Source: Rhabdophis nuchalis
Taxonomy: Eukaryota > Chordata > Lepidosauria > Squamata > Natricidae
Length of the DNA: 64,000 bases
Reading direction: 5' to 3'
Assembly (NCBI GenBank): GCA_039707465.1
Contig: CM077644.1
Span: forward strand, 185,863,462 to 185,927,461
The translations under genes were made by a program, and so were the position numbers. Positions 22,792-33,169 of this stretch are shown here, in pieces (the first letter of the stretch is position 1; the number at the start of each line of letters is the position of its first letter). A model generated the notes under the pieces. It had not been told where the DNA came from. It did not search any database and saw nothing but the letters and a program-made list of their open reading frames with translations.

Positions 22792-22801
22792 TATATATAA
22801 A
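22792..22801 (+). promoter_or_regulatory. GADD45G: TATA box
   Basis: TATATATAAA followed by GC-rich sequence predicts transcription start near 22822-22828 ('gcagtcag'). The 5' UTR would then be about 230 nt. Confidence 0.85.
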
Positions 22802-23057
22802 GGGCGAGCGCGGCTCCTCGGCAGTCAGACGCGATCGGGACTTGAGAGGACGAGGATTACCTGAGAGAAACTTCGGCTTCGGGGGTGGTTTTTAAAAAAA
22901 TAAAATAAATCTCCCTTGTTGTTTATCCTCTCTTTTGTCGATTCGCTTTCCGGAAGATTATTATTTTTATTATTAATTTTCCCTGCGAACTGCGGAGCCA
23001 GCCCTTGTGTGGATAACCCTGGTGTTTGGTTTACTTTTCCTTGCCTTTTGGACCATT

Positions 23058-24559
23058 ATGACTCTGGAGGAAATCCACGGCCAGGAATCGATGCCTGAAA
23101 CGAGCGACAGGTAAATGACCAACCCGTCGGAACGGCTGATTTTGGAGGCTTGAAGCCCCCCGGGGAAAGAAAAAAAGGGGAGAGAAAAGAGAGGACGAGG
23201 CGCTCTTGGACGCTCGGGAAGAGGGGAACCTCGCGCGAAGCCGTTCCTCGCCTTAGGCGGAGAGGCTGAGCCGGAGACCGGCTCGGTTAGACCGCGGCTC
23301 CCTCCACCTTCCCGGCACTGATCCCCGCTCTTCTCTTTTGCAGTAGCACCACTAGCAGCGCTAGCGCAAGCGGGACCAGGATGCAGAGTGCCGGCAAGGC
23401 TCTCCAGGAGCTGCTCGTTGCTTCCCAGCGCCGTGGCTGCCTTACCGCCGGCGTCTATGAGTCCGCCAAGCTGATGAATGTGTGAGTATCCTGCTCGGTC
23501 TGCGCGGAGTTGGCTGGCCAAAACAACGGGGCCCGCCTACCTTGGTCCTTTGGGAGCGAGGGCTTTAAGCTCTTTAAACCCCCCTTCCCCAATTCCCTGT
23601 GGTTGGAAAGTAACCCCGGATCCCTGCTAATCCGCTTCTCTCCCCCCTGTTTTTCCTGCAGCGATCCAGACACTGTAGCTTTCTGCGTCTTGGCGGCAGA
23701 TGAGGAAGACGAGGGAGACATTGCCCTCCAGATCCACTTCACCCTCATCCAGGCGTTCTGCTGTGAAAACGACATCGACATTGTGCGAATAAACGACATC
23801 CAGAAACTGGCTGCCATCGTGGGTGCCGGAGAGGAATCTGGAGAGCCCCGAGATCTGCACTGCATTCTCATTACGGTAAGTGGTGCTTTTTTTTTCTCTC
23901 TTTCTTTTTGGTATCTGCTTAGAAGGGGGCTGGTCCCTTGAGCTTGCAAAATTTCCCGGTATGTTTGTGACTTTTTAATACTTGACCTTTATGCAGGGAT
24001 TAGGTAGAGTGTGGGATTTCCCCTGCTTCTCGCTCGCTTCCTCCCACCACCCTGGGAGTTGCTTCTGTGGTGCTAATCATACTTCTCAGTATTCTAGCAG
24101 AATAGAGACTGCTAGAGCAACTTTTTGAGCCTCTTGGATATATATATATATATATATATATATCCAAAGGTATGACTAGAAACTCAAAAGCTATGAATTT
24201 CCAGGAATAGGTTATCCTCAAGGAAACCAATTTTGTGCATTAATTGACAGCCCTGAAGTAGTATGCAAATACTGAGGGATTTAAAAAGTGCATTGGTTTC
24301 TGTGCAAAAGCATTACAACTGATATTTGTGATATTGTAGTTACTTTTATTTTCACAAGTAAGGACAACATTTTTATATAAAAATATTAAATGGTTTCTTG
24401 TTTGACCGCTTTCACTAATAGCTTCTGTATTTTTATTTTTTACTGTAGAATCCCAACGAGGATGCTTGGAAAGATCCAGCCTTGGACAAGTTGAACTTGT
24501 TTTGTGAGGAGAGTCGAAATGTGAATGACTGGGTGCCCAATATTGCCCTTCCTGAGTGA
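23058..24559 (+). CDS. GADD45G: GADD45G, growth arrest and DNA-damage-inducible protein gamma (4 exons)
   Basis: Coding exons are 23058-23110, 23344-23481, 23662-23875 and 24449-24559, all with GT-AG introns (233, 180 and 573 bp). They encode 171 residues. The start MTLEEIHGQ and the core '[17 protein letters not shown]', '[18 protein letters not shown]', '[18 protein letters not shown]' and '[15 protein letters not shown]' match the gamma member, not alpha or beta. The protein has the single L7Ae/Gadd45 alpha-beta fold, with the conserved acidic loop DEEDEGD at about residues 77-83. Known family roles: stress-induced regulator that binds and activates MAP3K4 (MTK1) upstream of p38/JNK, and binds PCNA, p21 and CDK1/cyclin B1, mainly in the nucleus. 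Human GADD45G has 159 residues. The 12 extra residues (18-29, [12 protein letters not shown]) come from a 5' extension of exon 2. Using the downstream AG at 23378-23379 instead would give a 159-residue form ending exon 1 in 'TSDR' before MQ. No lesions are visible and the gene looks functional. Confidence 0.96.
23344..23379 (+). other. GADD45G: 36-bp exon 2 extension between two candidate acceptors
   Basis: The acceptor at 23343 follows a good pyrimidine tract (ctcttctcttttgcag). A second in-frame AG at 23378-23379 ('gggaccag') matches the position of the human exon 2 boundary and would give a 102-nt exon, but has no pyrimidine tract. The intervening 12 codons are Ser/Thr/Ala-rich and in frame. 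Confidence 0.8.
23876..24448 (+). other. GADD45G: GADD45G intron 3 with palindromic (TA)n
   Basis: The intron has a gtaagt donor and 'tttttactgtag' acceptor. A (TA)n tract flanked by 'ttgga' and 'tccaa' forms a perfect 30-40 bp palindrome at 24134-24167. No exon or mobile element lies inside. Confidence 0.7.
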
Positions 24560-25195
24560 TGCAGAGGCTGACCATCCAATGCATAGAAGAGGTTCTCACA
24601 CCTTTTGTTGCATTCCCTCATCCTGGAGTTACACATCTGGGCAACCCAACAAGTGGCTGATTCTGGGGATTAGCCCGGTCAACAGCTTGGATTAAGTCTC
24701 TCAGTCAGCGCACGGTGGGATCTTGTGGAGAAGAGAAGAGGGACGGGGATGGCTTATTATGCCAACAGGAAGTCCCCACTAAACTGCAGTGGTAAGGAAG
24801 CTGGCACGTCTGGAGCTGAAAAAAGTATCTCACGTTTTAAGGAGCAGAAGAAAAGAAAAAACTCTTGCTGGTTTCCAAGTGAGATGAAATGTTTGTGGTA
24901 GCAAAATAGGGGAGAAAGTTGGAAAACTGAATACAGGTGGCATGTGAACAATATGTGGACACTGTAATCAGGAATGATTGATGGGGTACTTAAAAAGTCG
25001 CCCAAAAGACTCTCAACATAGTACACATTTGTACCATTGTATTGATATAAAAAGTTCAATGAAGACATCTGTCAGAGGCCTTTGGACTATATATTCTGCA
25101 TTGAAGATCAATTTTGCAATAATTTTTAATTTAAATTGAAGTTGCTGTCGAAGATCTTATATATTTTGTAATAAATTTTCAAGATTAACTTCTTT
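24560..25195 (+). other. GADD45G: GADD45G 3' UTR
   Basis: About 635 nt between the stop (24557-24559) and the polyadenylation region. The distal part is AT-rich. No repeat interrupts it. The end is inferred from the AATAAA at 25170 and a following T/GT-rich stretch ('ttctttgtagtgatggtctt'). Confidence 0.75.
25170..25175 (+). terminator. GADD45G: Polyadenylation signal AATAAA
   Basis: AATAAA lies about 610 nt after the stop codon, with a T/GT-rich downstream element near 25190-25205. It is the first canonical signal downstream of the gene. Confidence 0.8.
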
Positions 25196-25285
25196 GTAGT
25201 GATGGTCTTGCTTATAAGGGGTGGTTGGGAAATGGGTTTGCAATCAAAGTTTTATACATTGTCTGTCTCTCTATATCTATTAGAG

Positions 25286-25375
25286 CAGGGGTCTCCAACC
25301 TTTGCAACTTTAAGTCTGAAGGACTTCAGCTCCCAGACTTCTCCAGCCAACCGTTGCAAAGGTTGGAGGCCCCTG
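25286..25375. mobile_element. Hairpin hAT MITE with deleted right arm
   Basis: It has CAGGGGTCTCCAACC and its near-inverse at the ends, and the TSD tattagag (25278-25285 and 25376-25383). The inner part of the right arm is missing, leaving 90 bp. It lies about 90 bp beyond the predicted end of GADD45G. Confidence 0.88.
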
Positions 25376-25383
25376 TATTAGAG

Positions 25384-26780
25384 GAAATCTCCATGTAACA
25401 GGAGGTACTCCAGTACTAGGGGTTGAGGCACTATTGTCTGAAACAGTCTTGGGCTGTAAACTTGTTGCTTTTTAAAATAGGAGTGCATTTTCTACAGTGT
25501 GCAGCTCTACAAAAACACTGTGGTTCAAATGTACTGCTTAGCATATACTATGAAGATAACCAGAGCTCCCTGAAATAAATGTAAAGCTATAATAATTAAA
25601 AATGAATGGGACTTTCGTAAGTCAACACAATACCTGTATACAGATTAAAATTGTAAGGTTTGGAGCAGCAGAGTTTTGTATCATTGGCTGGGAAAGATTT
25701 AGGCAGTGAGTGGCTTGGACAAAGGAAATGCCTTCCATTGAAATGACTTGACCTTTCACCCACCACATTGCAACAGCTGCTTCTCACAACAGCTTGCAGG
25801 ACTAAAGAGCTGCATGTTTAATGAGTCCTGCTAATGTAGGTCGCCTTTGTTGTGCACTGAGGGCACAGCACATGTTACTGGCCAGCTGAACATTCAAAAC
25901 ACTGAAGGAATAAAACATTACAAAAATGGTTTTGTAGTATCAGATGCCTGACATTGACATGAGCCCTGTTCATTCAAAGATAAAAGCATTGGAGCAATGT
26001 TTCATACCCATCTTTCTTTCTCTTCAAACACATTTTATCCTGCACAGTTGATTTTCAATAGATACAAGCAGACTTAGGCTGAAGCATTGGATAGAATTGC
26101 ACTGGAAATATGCAGACGGAGTGCCAAAAACCTGCAACTGCTTCAAGCTGTCTGCTTTGTTTGTCCATCTGCCATTTGCTGCAACAAGAGAATCATTTCA
26201 GCTTCTCAGTTGCTGGAAGAACATTTTTAAAAGACAAAATTGATAAACGTGTGGGCATTTGGTTCTTCAAAGACTGGTTTATTTGCCTTGGCATTATGGT
26301 TTGAATTAGGTACTACTATAAACTTTAATGAAGCAATAAACACCCCCTTTCACTATTTTTTAATCTATAGAAGATCAGTCACATTTTTCATCTTAAAAAC
26401 TGTGTAGTAGAACTTCCAAGAGAACAGGTGTAGTTAGGTGCCTTTGGGGAATGAACATTTCTTAATTTCAGTCCAGTGAATGAGCCCTGTGAAGCTATCT
26501 CACCAGTGTCTGATGTTATTTATCCTTACATTTTGACCTGAATAGCTGTTTGCATCTTGGGGAGAAAAATCATTTGCAGCCCTGGCATTTAAAACTATTC
26601 CTGGCATGATTGTATGTATCACATTCCCCATGGTGCCTTTTGGTATATGCTTTCACTATGAAAAACCTTTTAATTGGTGTTGCAGCTGACATAAGGAAAG
26701 CGCACTGCACCTTGTAAACAAGACACACTCCCAAGTTAATAGTGTACTGTTTCCCCCTTCACATGTAATTATGATTTTGT
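25384..26780. other. Unassigned DNA downstream of GADD45G
   Basis: No gene or clear repeat. Low repeat density next to GADD45G could mean retained regulatory DNA, but no element is assigned. Confidence 0.3.
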
Positions 26781-27025
26781 ATGAGTGCATGCACACGTGT
26801 GCACCTGTGTGCCATCAAGTCACTTTTGACTACCAGTGATTACCTGCATGGGGTTTTTTTTTTGGCAAAATCTTTCAGAAGCAGTTTGCTGTTGCTTCTT
26901 TCCAAGGACTGAGAGAGAGTGACTGGCCCAAGGTCACCCAGCTGACTCCATGCTTAAGGTGGAACTAGAACTCATGGTCTCCCAGTTCCTAGCCTCAAGT
27001 CCCTTGCCAAACTGGTTCCCTATTA
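26781..27025 (-). repeat. tRNA-derived SINE, minus orientation
   Basis: The minus strand shows the head 'aaccagttt...', a B-box-like 'gagttctagttcc', then 'ggtgaccttgggccagtcac'. The plus-strand copy at 49583-49745 shows the same order. The 3' part is truncated. Confidence 0.65.
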
Positions 27026-27980
27026 TGAGTTAAACATTTGTATTCTGAATTCTACAATGTGCAAGGGCAACTGGATAATTTATGTCAGTAAAAGACTCAG
27101 TGAAATGAAATTCCATTAGTTCTTGATAGTCAAAATGAATCTGTACTACAATCAGTGGATCCTATTTCCTATATACAGTATGAACTAATACATTCAAACA
27201 GATATTCTGAATCATTTCAAGCTCTTTTATTACTAGATGTGGTGGAGCTCAAAACTATTCTAAAGCCTTATCACAAATGGCTATGACTAAATATTGGTGA
27301 ACATCTGGATGAAGTTGGTAAAGTAACTCTTTGACCATGCCTTGCTTAGGCAGAAGATTGCATAGGAGACCTCAGTTACTTTTGGGTTGATAAATATATT
27401 TTTTCAAGGACTTTACAGGATTCCGCTAGGTTGTACATGTTTCCTGATGTGGTCTGTACCCAAGAACTAGGAAAAAACAAACACTATCCTGGAATAACTT
27501 AATGCAGAACATGAGTCAAAAGCAGTGGCCTGAAATAACTTAATAAACTGTTGAGCTGATAAGATGGAAAGAAGACCTTAGAACAAAGCAGGCATATTGT
27601 GTTATAACTGGAGAAATAATTTGTTGTGTACACTAGTCATACTTGTCAAGAGCAAAGTTATACTTCATTTGTCTATGCAGGAAAACAAAACAACATTCAA
27701 TGAACTTGCTGCCCTGAGGTGACACTGTTTCAACCATGTGACAAGATGTACTATAGAATAGGTTGGTGAATGGAAGATCAAAGCTGTGGTTGTTTTTCTT
27801 GATAAGTCACTCCAAAATGTCCTAGCACACTAATCCTAGTACACATCTATTCAATAGAAAATCCAGGCAGGCAGTTCTATAAGCTTCATGGGACCTCACA
27901 GACATTTTGGATTGGAGCTGTCCCCAAACCCTTAAAGTAAGAGCAGTAAATATATAGGCTTTCTGGTTACTTGCATGTGA
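27026..27980. other. Unassigned intergenic DNA
   Basis: No gene, repeat or RNA recognised. Confidence 0.3.
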
Positions 27981-27984
27981 ACTT

Positions 27985-28925
27985 GACAACCCATTTTCTC
28001 AATTATTGCCGAAGCCCCATCATCCTTAACCATTTTCTATACTGGCTGAAATTTATACAGACTTCAACAATGACTAAAATGGTTTGGTCCTTCATTCCTG
28101 CTTTTATTATAGATATAGCAGTAACAAAAAATGCAAAAGAAAAAAAAGTGGAAGTCCAGGGAAAGTGTATTGAGCAGAACAAATATTTTTACTATGTCTT
28201 CACTGACCCAACAAAAGCTTTTGACACTATAAACAGGGAGACTCTCTGGACCCTCCTAAGACACTAGGGATGCCCAAGAAAATTCATGAAGTTGGTTCAG
28301 CTACTCCATTATGGAATGACAGAAGAGGTCCTTTACCACGGTGATACGTCAGCTGCATTTGCCATTTCTACTGGAGTGAAGCCAGCTTGTGTGCTAGCCC
28401 CAGTCCTGTTAAATCTGTTCTTCCTTGCAGGTGGTCACATGCTGTCCAAGGTCTGAAGAAGGAAGTGTATATCAGGTTTATGTTAGGTGGCTGTTTCCTT
28501 AATCTCTGCTGCTTGAATGCATAATGTATCTTCATAGGGTAATTAAAAAAAACTTTGCTGGTGACTGTGCACTCCTGGTGCACAAGACAGTGTTCTACAA
28601 TTGAAGTCGAACAAATTCTAAGATGCTGCTATGCTCTTCATCCCTACTATCAACCCGAACAAGACTGAAGTACTTTACCAGCACATGCCAAATACCAACC
28701 CAATAGAAGCAAAAATCATTGCTTGATGACATCCATCTGTCAAATGTAAATAACTTCAAATTCTTGAACAATGGGTATTTGTACAAAGAAATGGACTCCA
28801 AGATCAGCAAGTTCTGTGACAATTGCGTATTAGAGTACTCAATTAACACAATGTTTGCATCGCCACAAAGCTGAAAGTCTACAATGTTATGATGATCCCT
28901 TCTATGTAGATGTGAGTCCTGGACA
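27985..28925 (+). pseudogene. Decayed LINE reverse transcriptase fragment
   Basis: Plus-strand frames read 'DPTKAFDTINRETLWTLLR', then after a stop 'GCPRKFMKLVQLLHYGM', 'GVKPACVLAPVLLNLFF', and later 'NPNKTEVLYQHMP' and 'DIHLSNVNNFKFL'. These are RT motifs (FDTxNRxxLW; the G-V-K-x-x-C-V-L-A-P block) of an endonuclease-type LINE distinct from CR1. Stops and frameshifts are numerous and the YADD-type box is not recognisable. The clade is unresolved. Confidence 0.7.
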
Positions 28926-29250
28926 TATGTGACAGTTGTTCCCAACTTTAGGGTGAGGTGCTCATCTCCATTTCAAAGCCAAAGCACTGTCCAAAGATGT
29001 CTCCGTGGTCATGTGGCCGGCATGACTAAACACCGAAGGCGCACGGAACACTATTACCTTCCTACTGAAAGTGGTGGCTATTTTTCTACTTGTATTTTTA
29101 CATGCTTTTGAACTGCTAGGTAGGCAGAAGCTGGGACAAGTAATGGGAGCTCACTCTGTTATATGGCACGAGGGATTTGAACTGCCAAACTGCCAACATT
29201 TATGGTTGACAAGCTCAGTGTCTTAGCCACTGAGCCACCATGTCCTTTGT
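28916..29250 (-). repeat. tRNA-derived SINE, minus orientation
   Basis: Same family as 8545-8885: 'gttcccaactttagggtgag', 'tggtcatgtggccggcatg' and 'gggagctcactctgtta'. It ends 'ttagccactgagccacca', the inverse of a tRNA-like A-box region ('tggctcagtggctaa'). Confidence 0.78.
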
Positions 29251-29949
29251 GCTATAGTTATTGCTATTATATAGAAATAAAGTGTGTGTAATGGCAACCT
29301 AAGTAGAGTGTACAGGTGAAATTATATTTAACTTTGGGATGTAACATTTTCAGTCCTGCAAGTGATAATGCTGATTACATTGTAGGCTTCTAGATCGACA
29401 CATGGTGGAATATGAAATCAGATCTCTGGTGGACACCTTGGCATATAGAATATCATGTTAGAAACTGTGTGGACATATTTACAATCTACATGCCTCTTTA
29501 TGTAAGCAAATTGCACAAATAGAACATACAGTACATGCCTATAGATGTAATTTAACCAATGACATGTAGGCATGTGAGGTATGCATACATGGGATGCTAC
29601 ATGCTCATGACTTCCATGATTGATTCAAAAGTGTGGTGCTAGATCAACTGTGATTTGATTCTCAGGATAATGGTTGCTTCCCACATGAGCCTTTGCCTAA
29701 ACAGGTAAAAGGTGTAGGAAAGGGTCATGAGGGTTCTCAATACCATCAGTATCAATGTCATCCTCAACAAATGTCAGCAGCAAAAGTGCTATCCAATTAC
29801 ATAGTGTCTTGATTCATACCACTGAATAGAAATGTGTCTTATGACATATCTGATCAGTAATGAGACGGGAAGGATAGCATCTACCTTCTCAGCTCATTAC
29901 ATGGACACATTGCAAGCATCCATTAATACAGAGATTTACATCATCTAGA
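29251..29949. other. Unassigned intergenic DNA
   Basis: No gene or clear repeat recognised. Confidence 0.3.
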
Positions 29950-30038
29950 CCAGTGTTTCTGAACCTTGGTGACTTTAAGTCCTGTGAACTTTAACTCCCA
30001 GAATTCCCAGGAGGGAATTCCAAGGTTGAGAAACACTG
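29950..30038. mobile_element. Hairpin hAT MITE, internally deleted
   Basis: It starts CAGTGTTTCTGAACC and ends with the inverse 'ggttgagaaacactg'. The TSD is atctagac (29942-29949 and 30039-30046). It is 89 bp long, with part of the right arm missing. Confidence 0.87.
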
Positions 30039-30046
30039 ATCTAGAC

Positions 30047-30342
30047 CCACGGAATCCTGCATATTGTAGGGCATGTAACAACCAGTAAGAACTGATCTTT
30101 GATACGCTTCACAATATTTTATTTTATCCCTCAAAGGTGTAATCAGGTATGTCAGGTAATCTGATTTTACACACAGGGCATTAGCTCAAGGAAAACTGGG
30201 GTATGTGTGCTCTGTGTATGTTTACACATATGTGGATATGCAGTACATTATCATGAAATAAATAAAACCAATGTATGGACATGACATACTGTGCAAAACA
30301 CAAAAGGATTGTGCAACAGCTACCTATCCCTACTTTCTAGAT
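30047..30342. other. Unassigned spacer
   Basis: Nothing recognised. Confidence 0.3.
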
Positions 30343-30383
30343 AAAGATTTCAGACTTAAAGTTGCAAAGTTTGCCCACCCCTG
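30343..30383. mobile_element. 41-bp remnant of a hairpin hAT MITE with intact TSD
   Basis: Only the right terminus remains ('cagacttaaagttgc' to 'tgcccacccctg'). Both copies of the TSD ttctagat survive (30335-30342 and 30384-30391), so the boundaries are exact. The left arm and loop are gone. Confidence 0.75.
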
Positions 30384-30459
30384 TTCTAGATATATGATTT
30401 TCAATTATTTATCTTCCCAAAGCTAAAGCTAAGGCAGAGAGTAATGTCAGAGGCAGCAG

Positions 30460-30530
30460 ACCAATGCTTTCAATGTTGGCAACTTTAAGCTGCGTGGACT
30501 TCAACTTCCAGAATTCCCCAGTCAGTATGC
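30460..30530. repeat. Half-copy of the hairpin MITE family
   Basis: Contains 'ggcaactttaagctgcgtgg' and 'acttcaacttccagaattcc', one arm only, with no identifiable TSD. Confidence 0.5.
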
Positions 30531-30704
30531 AAAGTCCAAATCTAAATCCGCTGATCATAATGGCATGCAGACTTTGTCTCTTGGACAAAGGCTTTAGAGG
30601 CATTCCATACTAGTGAATTGGTTCATTTATTTAGCTCTGTGCATACCATTCCCCTTAAGAATCAAATGTGAAGCTTCTCTTGGTCAGTTGTATCACATCT
30701 GACT

Positions 30705-30982
30705 CAGTGGTGGGATTCAATTTTTTTTTACTACCGGTTCTGTGTGTGTGGCTTGGTGGGCATGGCAGGGGAGGATACTGTAACATCTCTCCATTTCCTC
30801 CCCACTTCAGGGGAAGGTTACTGCAACATCCCCATTCCCTCCCAATCAGCTGGGACTTGGGAAGCAGAGAATAGATGGGGGTGGGGCCAGTCAGCAGTGG
30901 TATTTACCAGTTCTCCAAACTACTCAAAATTTCCACTACCGGGTTTCCAGAACTGGTCAGAACCTGCTGAATACCACCTCTG
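30705..30982 (+). mobile_element. Non-autonomous hAT element (CAGTGGTGGGATTCAA family)
   Basis: It begins CAGTGGTGGGATTC and ends 'gaataccacctctg'. The flanks share tctgact within an 8-bp TSD (30697-30704 and 30983-30990, one mismatch). The interior has 'actaccggttctg', two diverged 'ggatactg' segments and 'gggacttgggaagcagag', shared with 50995-51271. Confidence 0.82.
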
Positions 30983-30990
30983 GTCTGACT

Positions 30991-31469
30991 GTAGAAGAGA
31001 TGAAGATTTTGCTTCCTGAAAAGAGATAGGGATGGGAAGTGGGTAGAGGGACACGTGGGAGCTCTACTGACTTTATATAATTCACCACCTTGCTATCTAA
31101 TATCTTCTATGTGCCATGATTTTTTTATTTTTTAATAAGCCCAATGAAGCATTTGATTCCTCATTGCATCCCAAAAGGGAACAAACACATCATGCAAGAG
31201 AGCATTTTGTTATTTAACTTTAATTGGCTCCATCAGACTTATTAGGGCTATCTAATGTGGTAATTATCCAAAGTCAAGTTTCATCCTATCTCCAGATATT
31301 TTAATCAATTAATAAAGGTGATTTTTCACTGTATTTATTATTTATAAATCTTTAAATTACTTGTGTGCTGTTTTTCTTTGTTCCATCGCTTTAATCTTTT
31401 GTACTTCAATGACTTCAGTTTCTTATATATTTGAAGCATCTTACTTCATTTCCTTTGAGTCCTGCAGAA
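30991..31469. other. Unassigned AT-rich DNA
   Basis: No gene or repeat recognised. Confidence 0.3.
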
Positions 31470-31970
31470 AAATCAGGTGGAACAATGGCTGATGACCTCT
31501 TTCTATCGGTCCACCATAGAAAGTGTCCTCACATATTGTATCACAGTGTGGTATGCTGGTTTTAACAGTTGCGGAGAGGAAGGCACTACAGAGAGTGATC
31601 AATTCGGCACAAGAAACCATCGGTTGCCCTCTGATAACATCGCCAAATCTCGCTGCTTTAGCAGAGTAAGGAAGATTCTCATAGATGATTCACACCCTGG
31701 TTGGTATCTCTTTGCACTTCTACCATCAGGCAGAAGATATCAAAGTATAGCCAGCCGAACAAACAGGTTTAAAGATAGCTTCTATTCTTGGGCTGTGCGA
31801 CTTTTAAATTCAACCGCAATCACTCCATGCACATGCTAGTTTTTTTTCTTTTTTCTTTTCTCTCTTTTTTTGTTTCTGTTATAATTTTGCACCAGTGAAG
31901 TTAAAACCAATTTCATTGTAATTTTAGTACAATGACAATAAAGATTATTATTATTATAAATGTTACCAAA
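31470..31970 (+). pseudogene. L2-type LINE 3' end (ORF2 C-terminus and 3' UTR)
   Basis: The open frame 31477-31839 contains 'YRSTIESVLTYCITVWY', a frame slip, then 'RVRKILIDDSHPGWYLFALL', 'PSGRRYQSI' and 'RTNRFKDSFY...AVRLLN'. This is the C-terminal domain pattern of L2-like LINEs. The 3' UTR 'ccaatttcattgtaatttt' and 'acaatgacaataaagatta' with a TTA tail is also L2-like. The copy is truncated and inactive. Confidence 0.75.
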
Positions 31971-32635
31971 TGAGTATGCCCTATGATATCTTAGCTTTGA
32001 AGTTCAGCACAGAGATTTTTTTAAAAATGAAGTAAATTCATAAGGAGCACACAAATGATTTGAGTTTGCTTTGTCTTCCAGCCACTCCCTATTTACCCCC
32101 TATGTAGGATAGCATAAGTCTGCACAATGAATATTATATTTTGTAACTAGTCTCTAAATCAGCCTTCCTTAAATCAGTTGGTGCCCTCCAGAAGTGTTGG
32201 ACTAAAGCTCCCATCCTCCCTAGTAAATGACACTAAAATGTGGAGCTGTGGACTAGGACATCTGTGAAGCACTGACATGGAAGAGGCTGCCTTTAACTGA
32301 TAAGGAATAAAACAGGAAACTCCAGATGAGAAGATTGCCTTGCTTTCTTTTCCTGGCTTTGACTTGCGTGAATGGACATGTTATTTCAGATAATTAATAG
32401 CAAGCTCAAATCCAGTATCTATATGTGCATGGTTTACATTAAGCTATTATATATACTACGGAAGCATGTTAGAAAGTAAAGTAAACATACCATGCTTGGG
32501 TTGCAAAAATCTGGAAGTCCACTAGAAGAAAACCATGATAGAAAACTAGTTGGCCAGATTTTTTTTGAGCCAAAATACAGATAATACATTTCAGAATTAC
32601 TAATCACAACTCTTCATGCTAAAGTCAAAGGCAAT

Positions 32636-32636
<1 letters not shown>
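31971..32636. other. Unassigned, with decayed repeat pieces
   Basis: A 'ggttgcaaaaatctggaa' segment (32499-32516) belongs to the family seen at 33035-33165 and 45646-45740. A diverged piece at 32163-32215 ('tgccctccagaagtgttgga') resembles a common reptile MITE arm. Confidence 0.35.
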
Positions 32637-32673
<37 letters not shown>

Positions 32674-32681
32674 TGTGTGTG
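32637..32681. repeat. (GT)n microsatellite
   Basis: About 22 GT dinucleotides with one 'ct' interruption near the end. Confidence 0.95.
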
Positions 32682-33034
32682 AATCTGATCAGCAAAATAT
32701 GGATCATATTGGAATATTGTTATTCTCTTAAGGCTAATTCATAAATACCGGTATATACATGCCATTGAGTGGCATACATTCTAAGGACTTATCTCTGCTT
32801 CCCCTCCCCCCACATATCATTGATTTCTCAAGACACCCAGGACAGTGGGCAGGATTCTTTCTCCATCCTCCTTTTATGTCTATTCAGTTGGATATGATGG
32901 AGGTGCAATGCAATCAGCCTAATTGAAATATGTGCCTCTACAAGGTTGGTACTTGTCTTCTTTGGTTTGGTGTACGATGGACATCATTCCTTTCCATTAA
33001 TCCTTTTGGTGAGGATAATGTAGATCTACCACAT

Positions 33035-33165
33035 CTGGGCTACAAAAATCTGGATAATCACTATACGGCAGAAAAGTGTTAGAAATTTCTAATTTTGGTC
33101 TCTGCTGTTCGGTGGCCATCCAGATTTTTGTAGTTCTGATATAGCAACTCTAACGTATCAGGACT
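33035..33165. repeat. Interspersed repeat with inverted ends ('gctacaaaaatctggat' family)
   Basis: It starts 'tctgggctacaaaaatctgg' and ends with an inverse-like 'ccagatttttgtagttctga'. The inverted arms suggest a small DNA element. Related pieces are at 32499-32560, 33650-33690 and 45646-45740. Boundaries and superfamily are unclear. Confidence 0.5.
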
Positions 33166-33169
33166 GAAA

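Larger units (their letters stand above)
22200..23500 (+). promoter_or_regulatory. GADD45G: GADD45G CpG-rich promoter region
   Basis: CpG density rises clearly from about 22200 and stays high through exon 2. Within it lie an E-box CACGTG (22667-22672), CCAAT (22739-22743), a palindrome containing CAGCTG (22760-22773) and TATATATAAA (22792-22801). This fits a stress-inducible gene with both a CpG island and a focused TATA promoter. Confidence 0.75.

Noticed and set aside
22973..23521. A 182-codon minus ORF over the GADD45G promoter and exons 1-2
   Set aside because: Antisense shadow of CpG-rich exonic DNA with no similarity to any known protein.
23058..24559. GADD45A or GADD45B identity
   Set aside because: The residues [27 protein letters not shown] and [12 protein letters not shown] match the gamma paralog; alpha-specific blocks are absent.
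27971..28267. A functional reverse transcriptase
   Set aside because: The 98-codon frame is broken by stops and lacks the catalytic YADD-type box.
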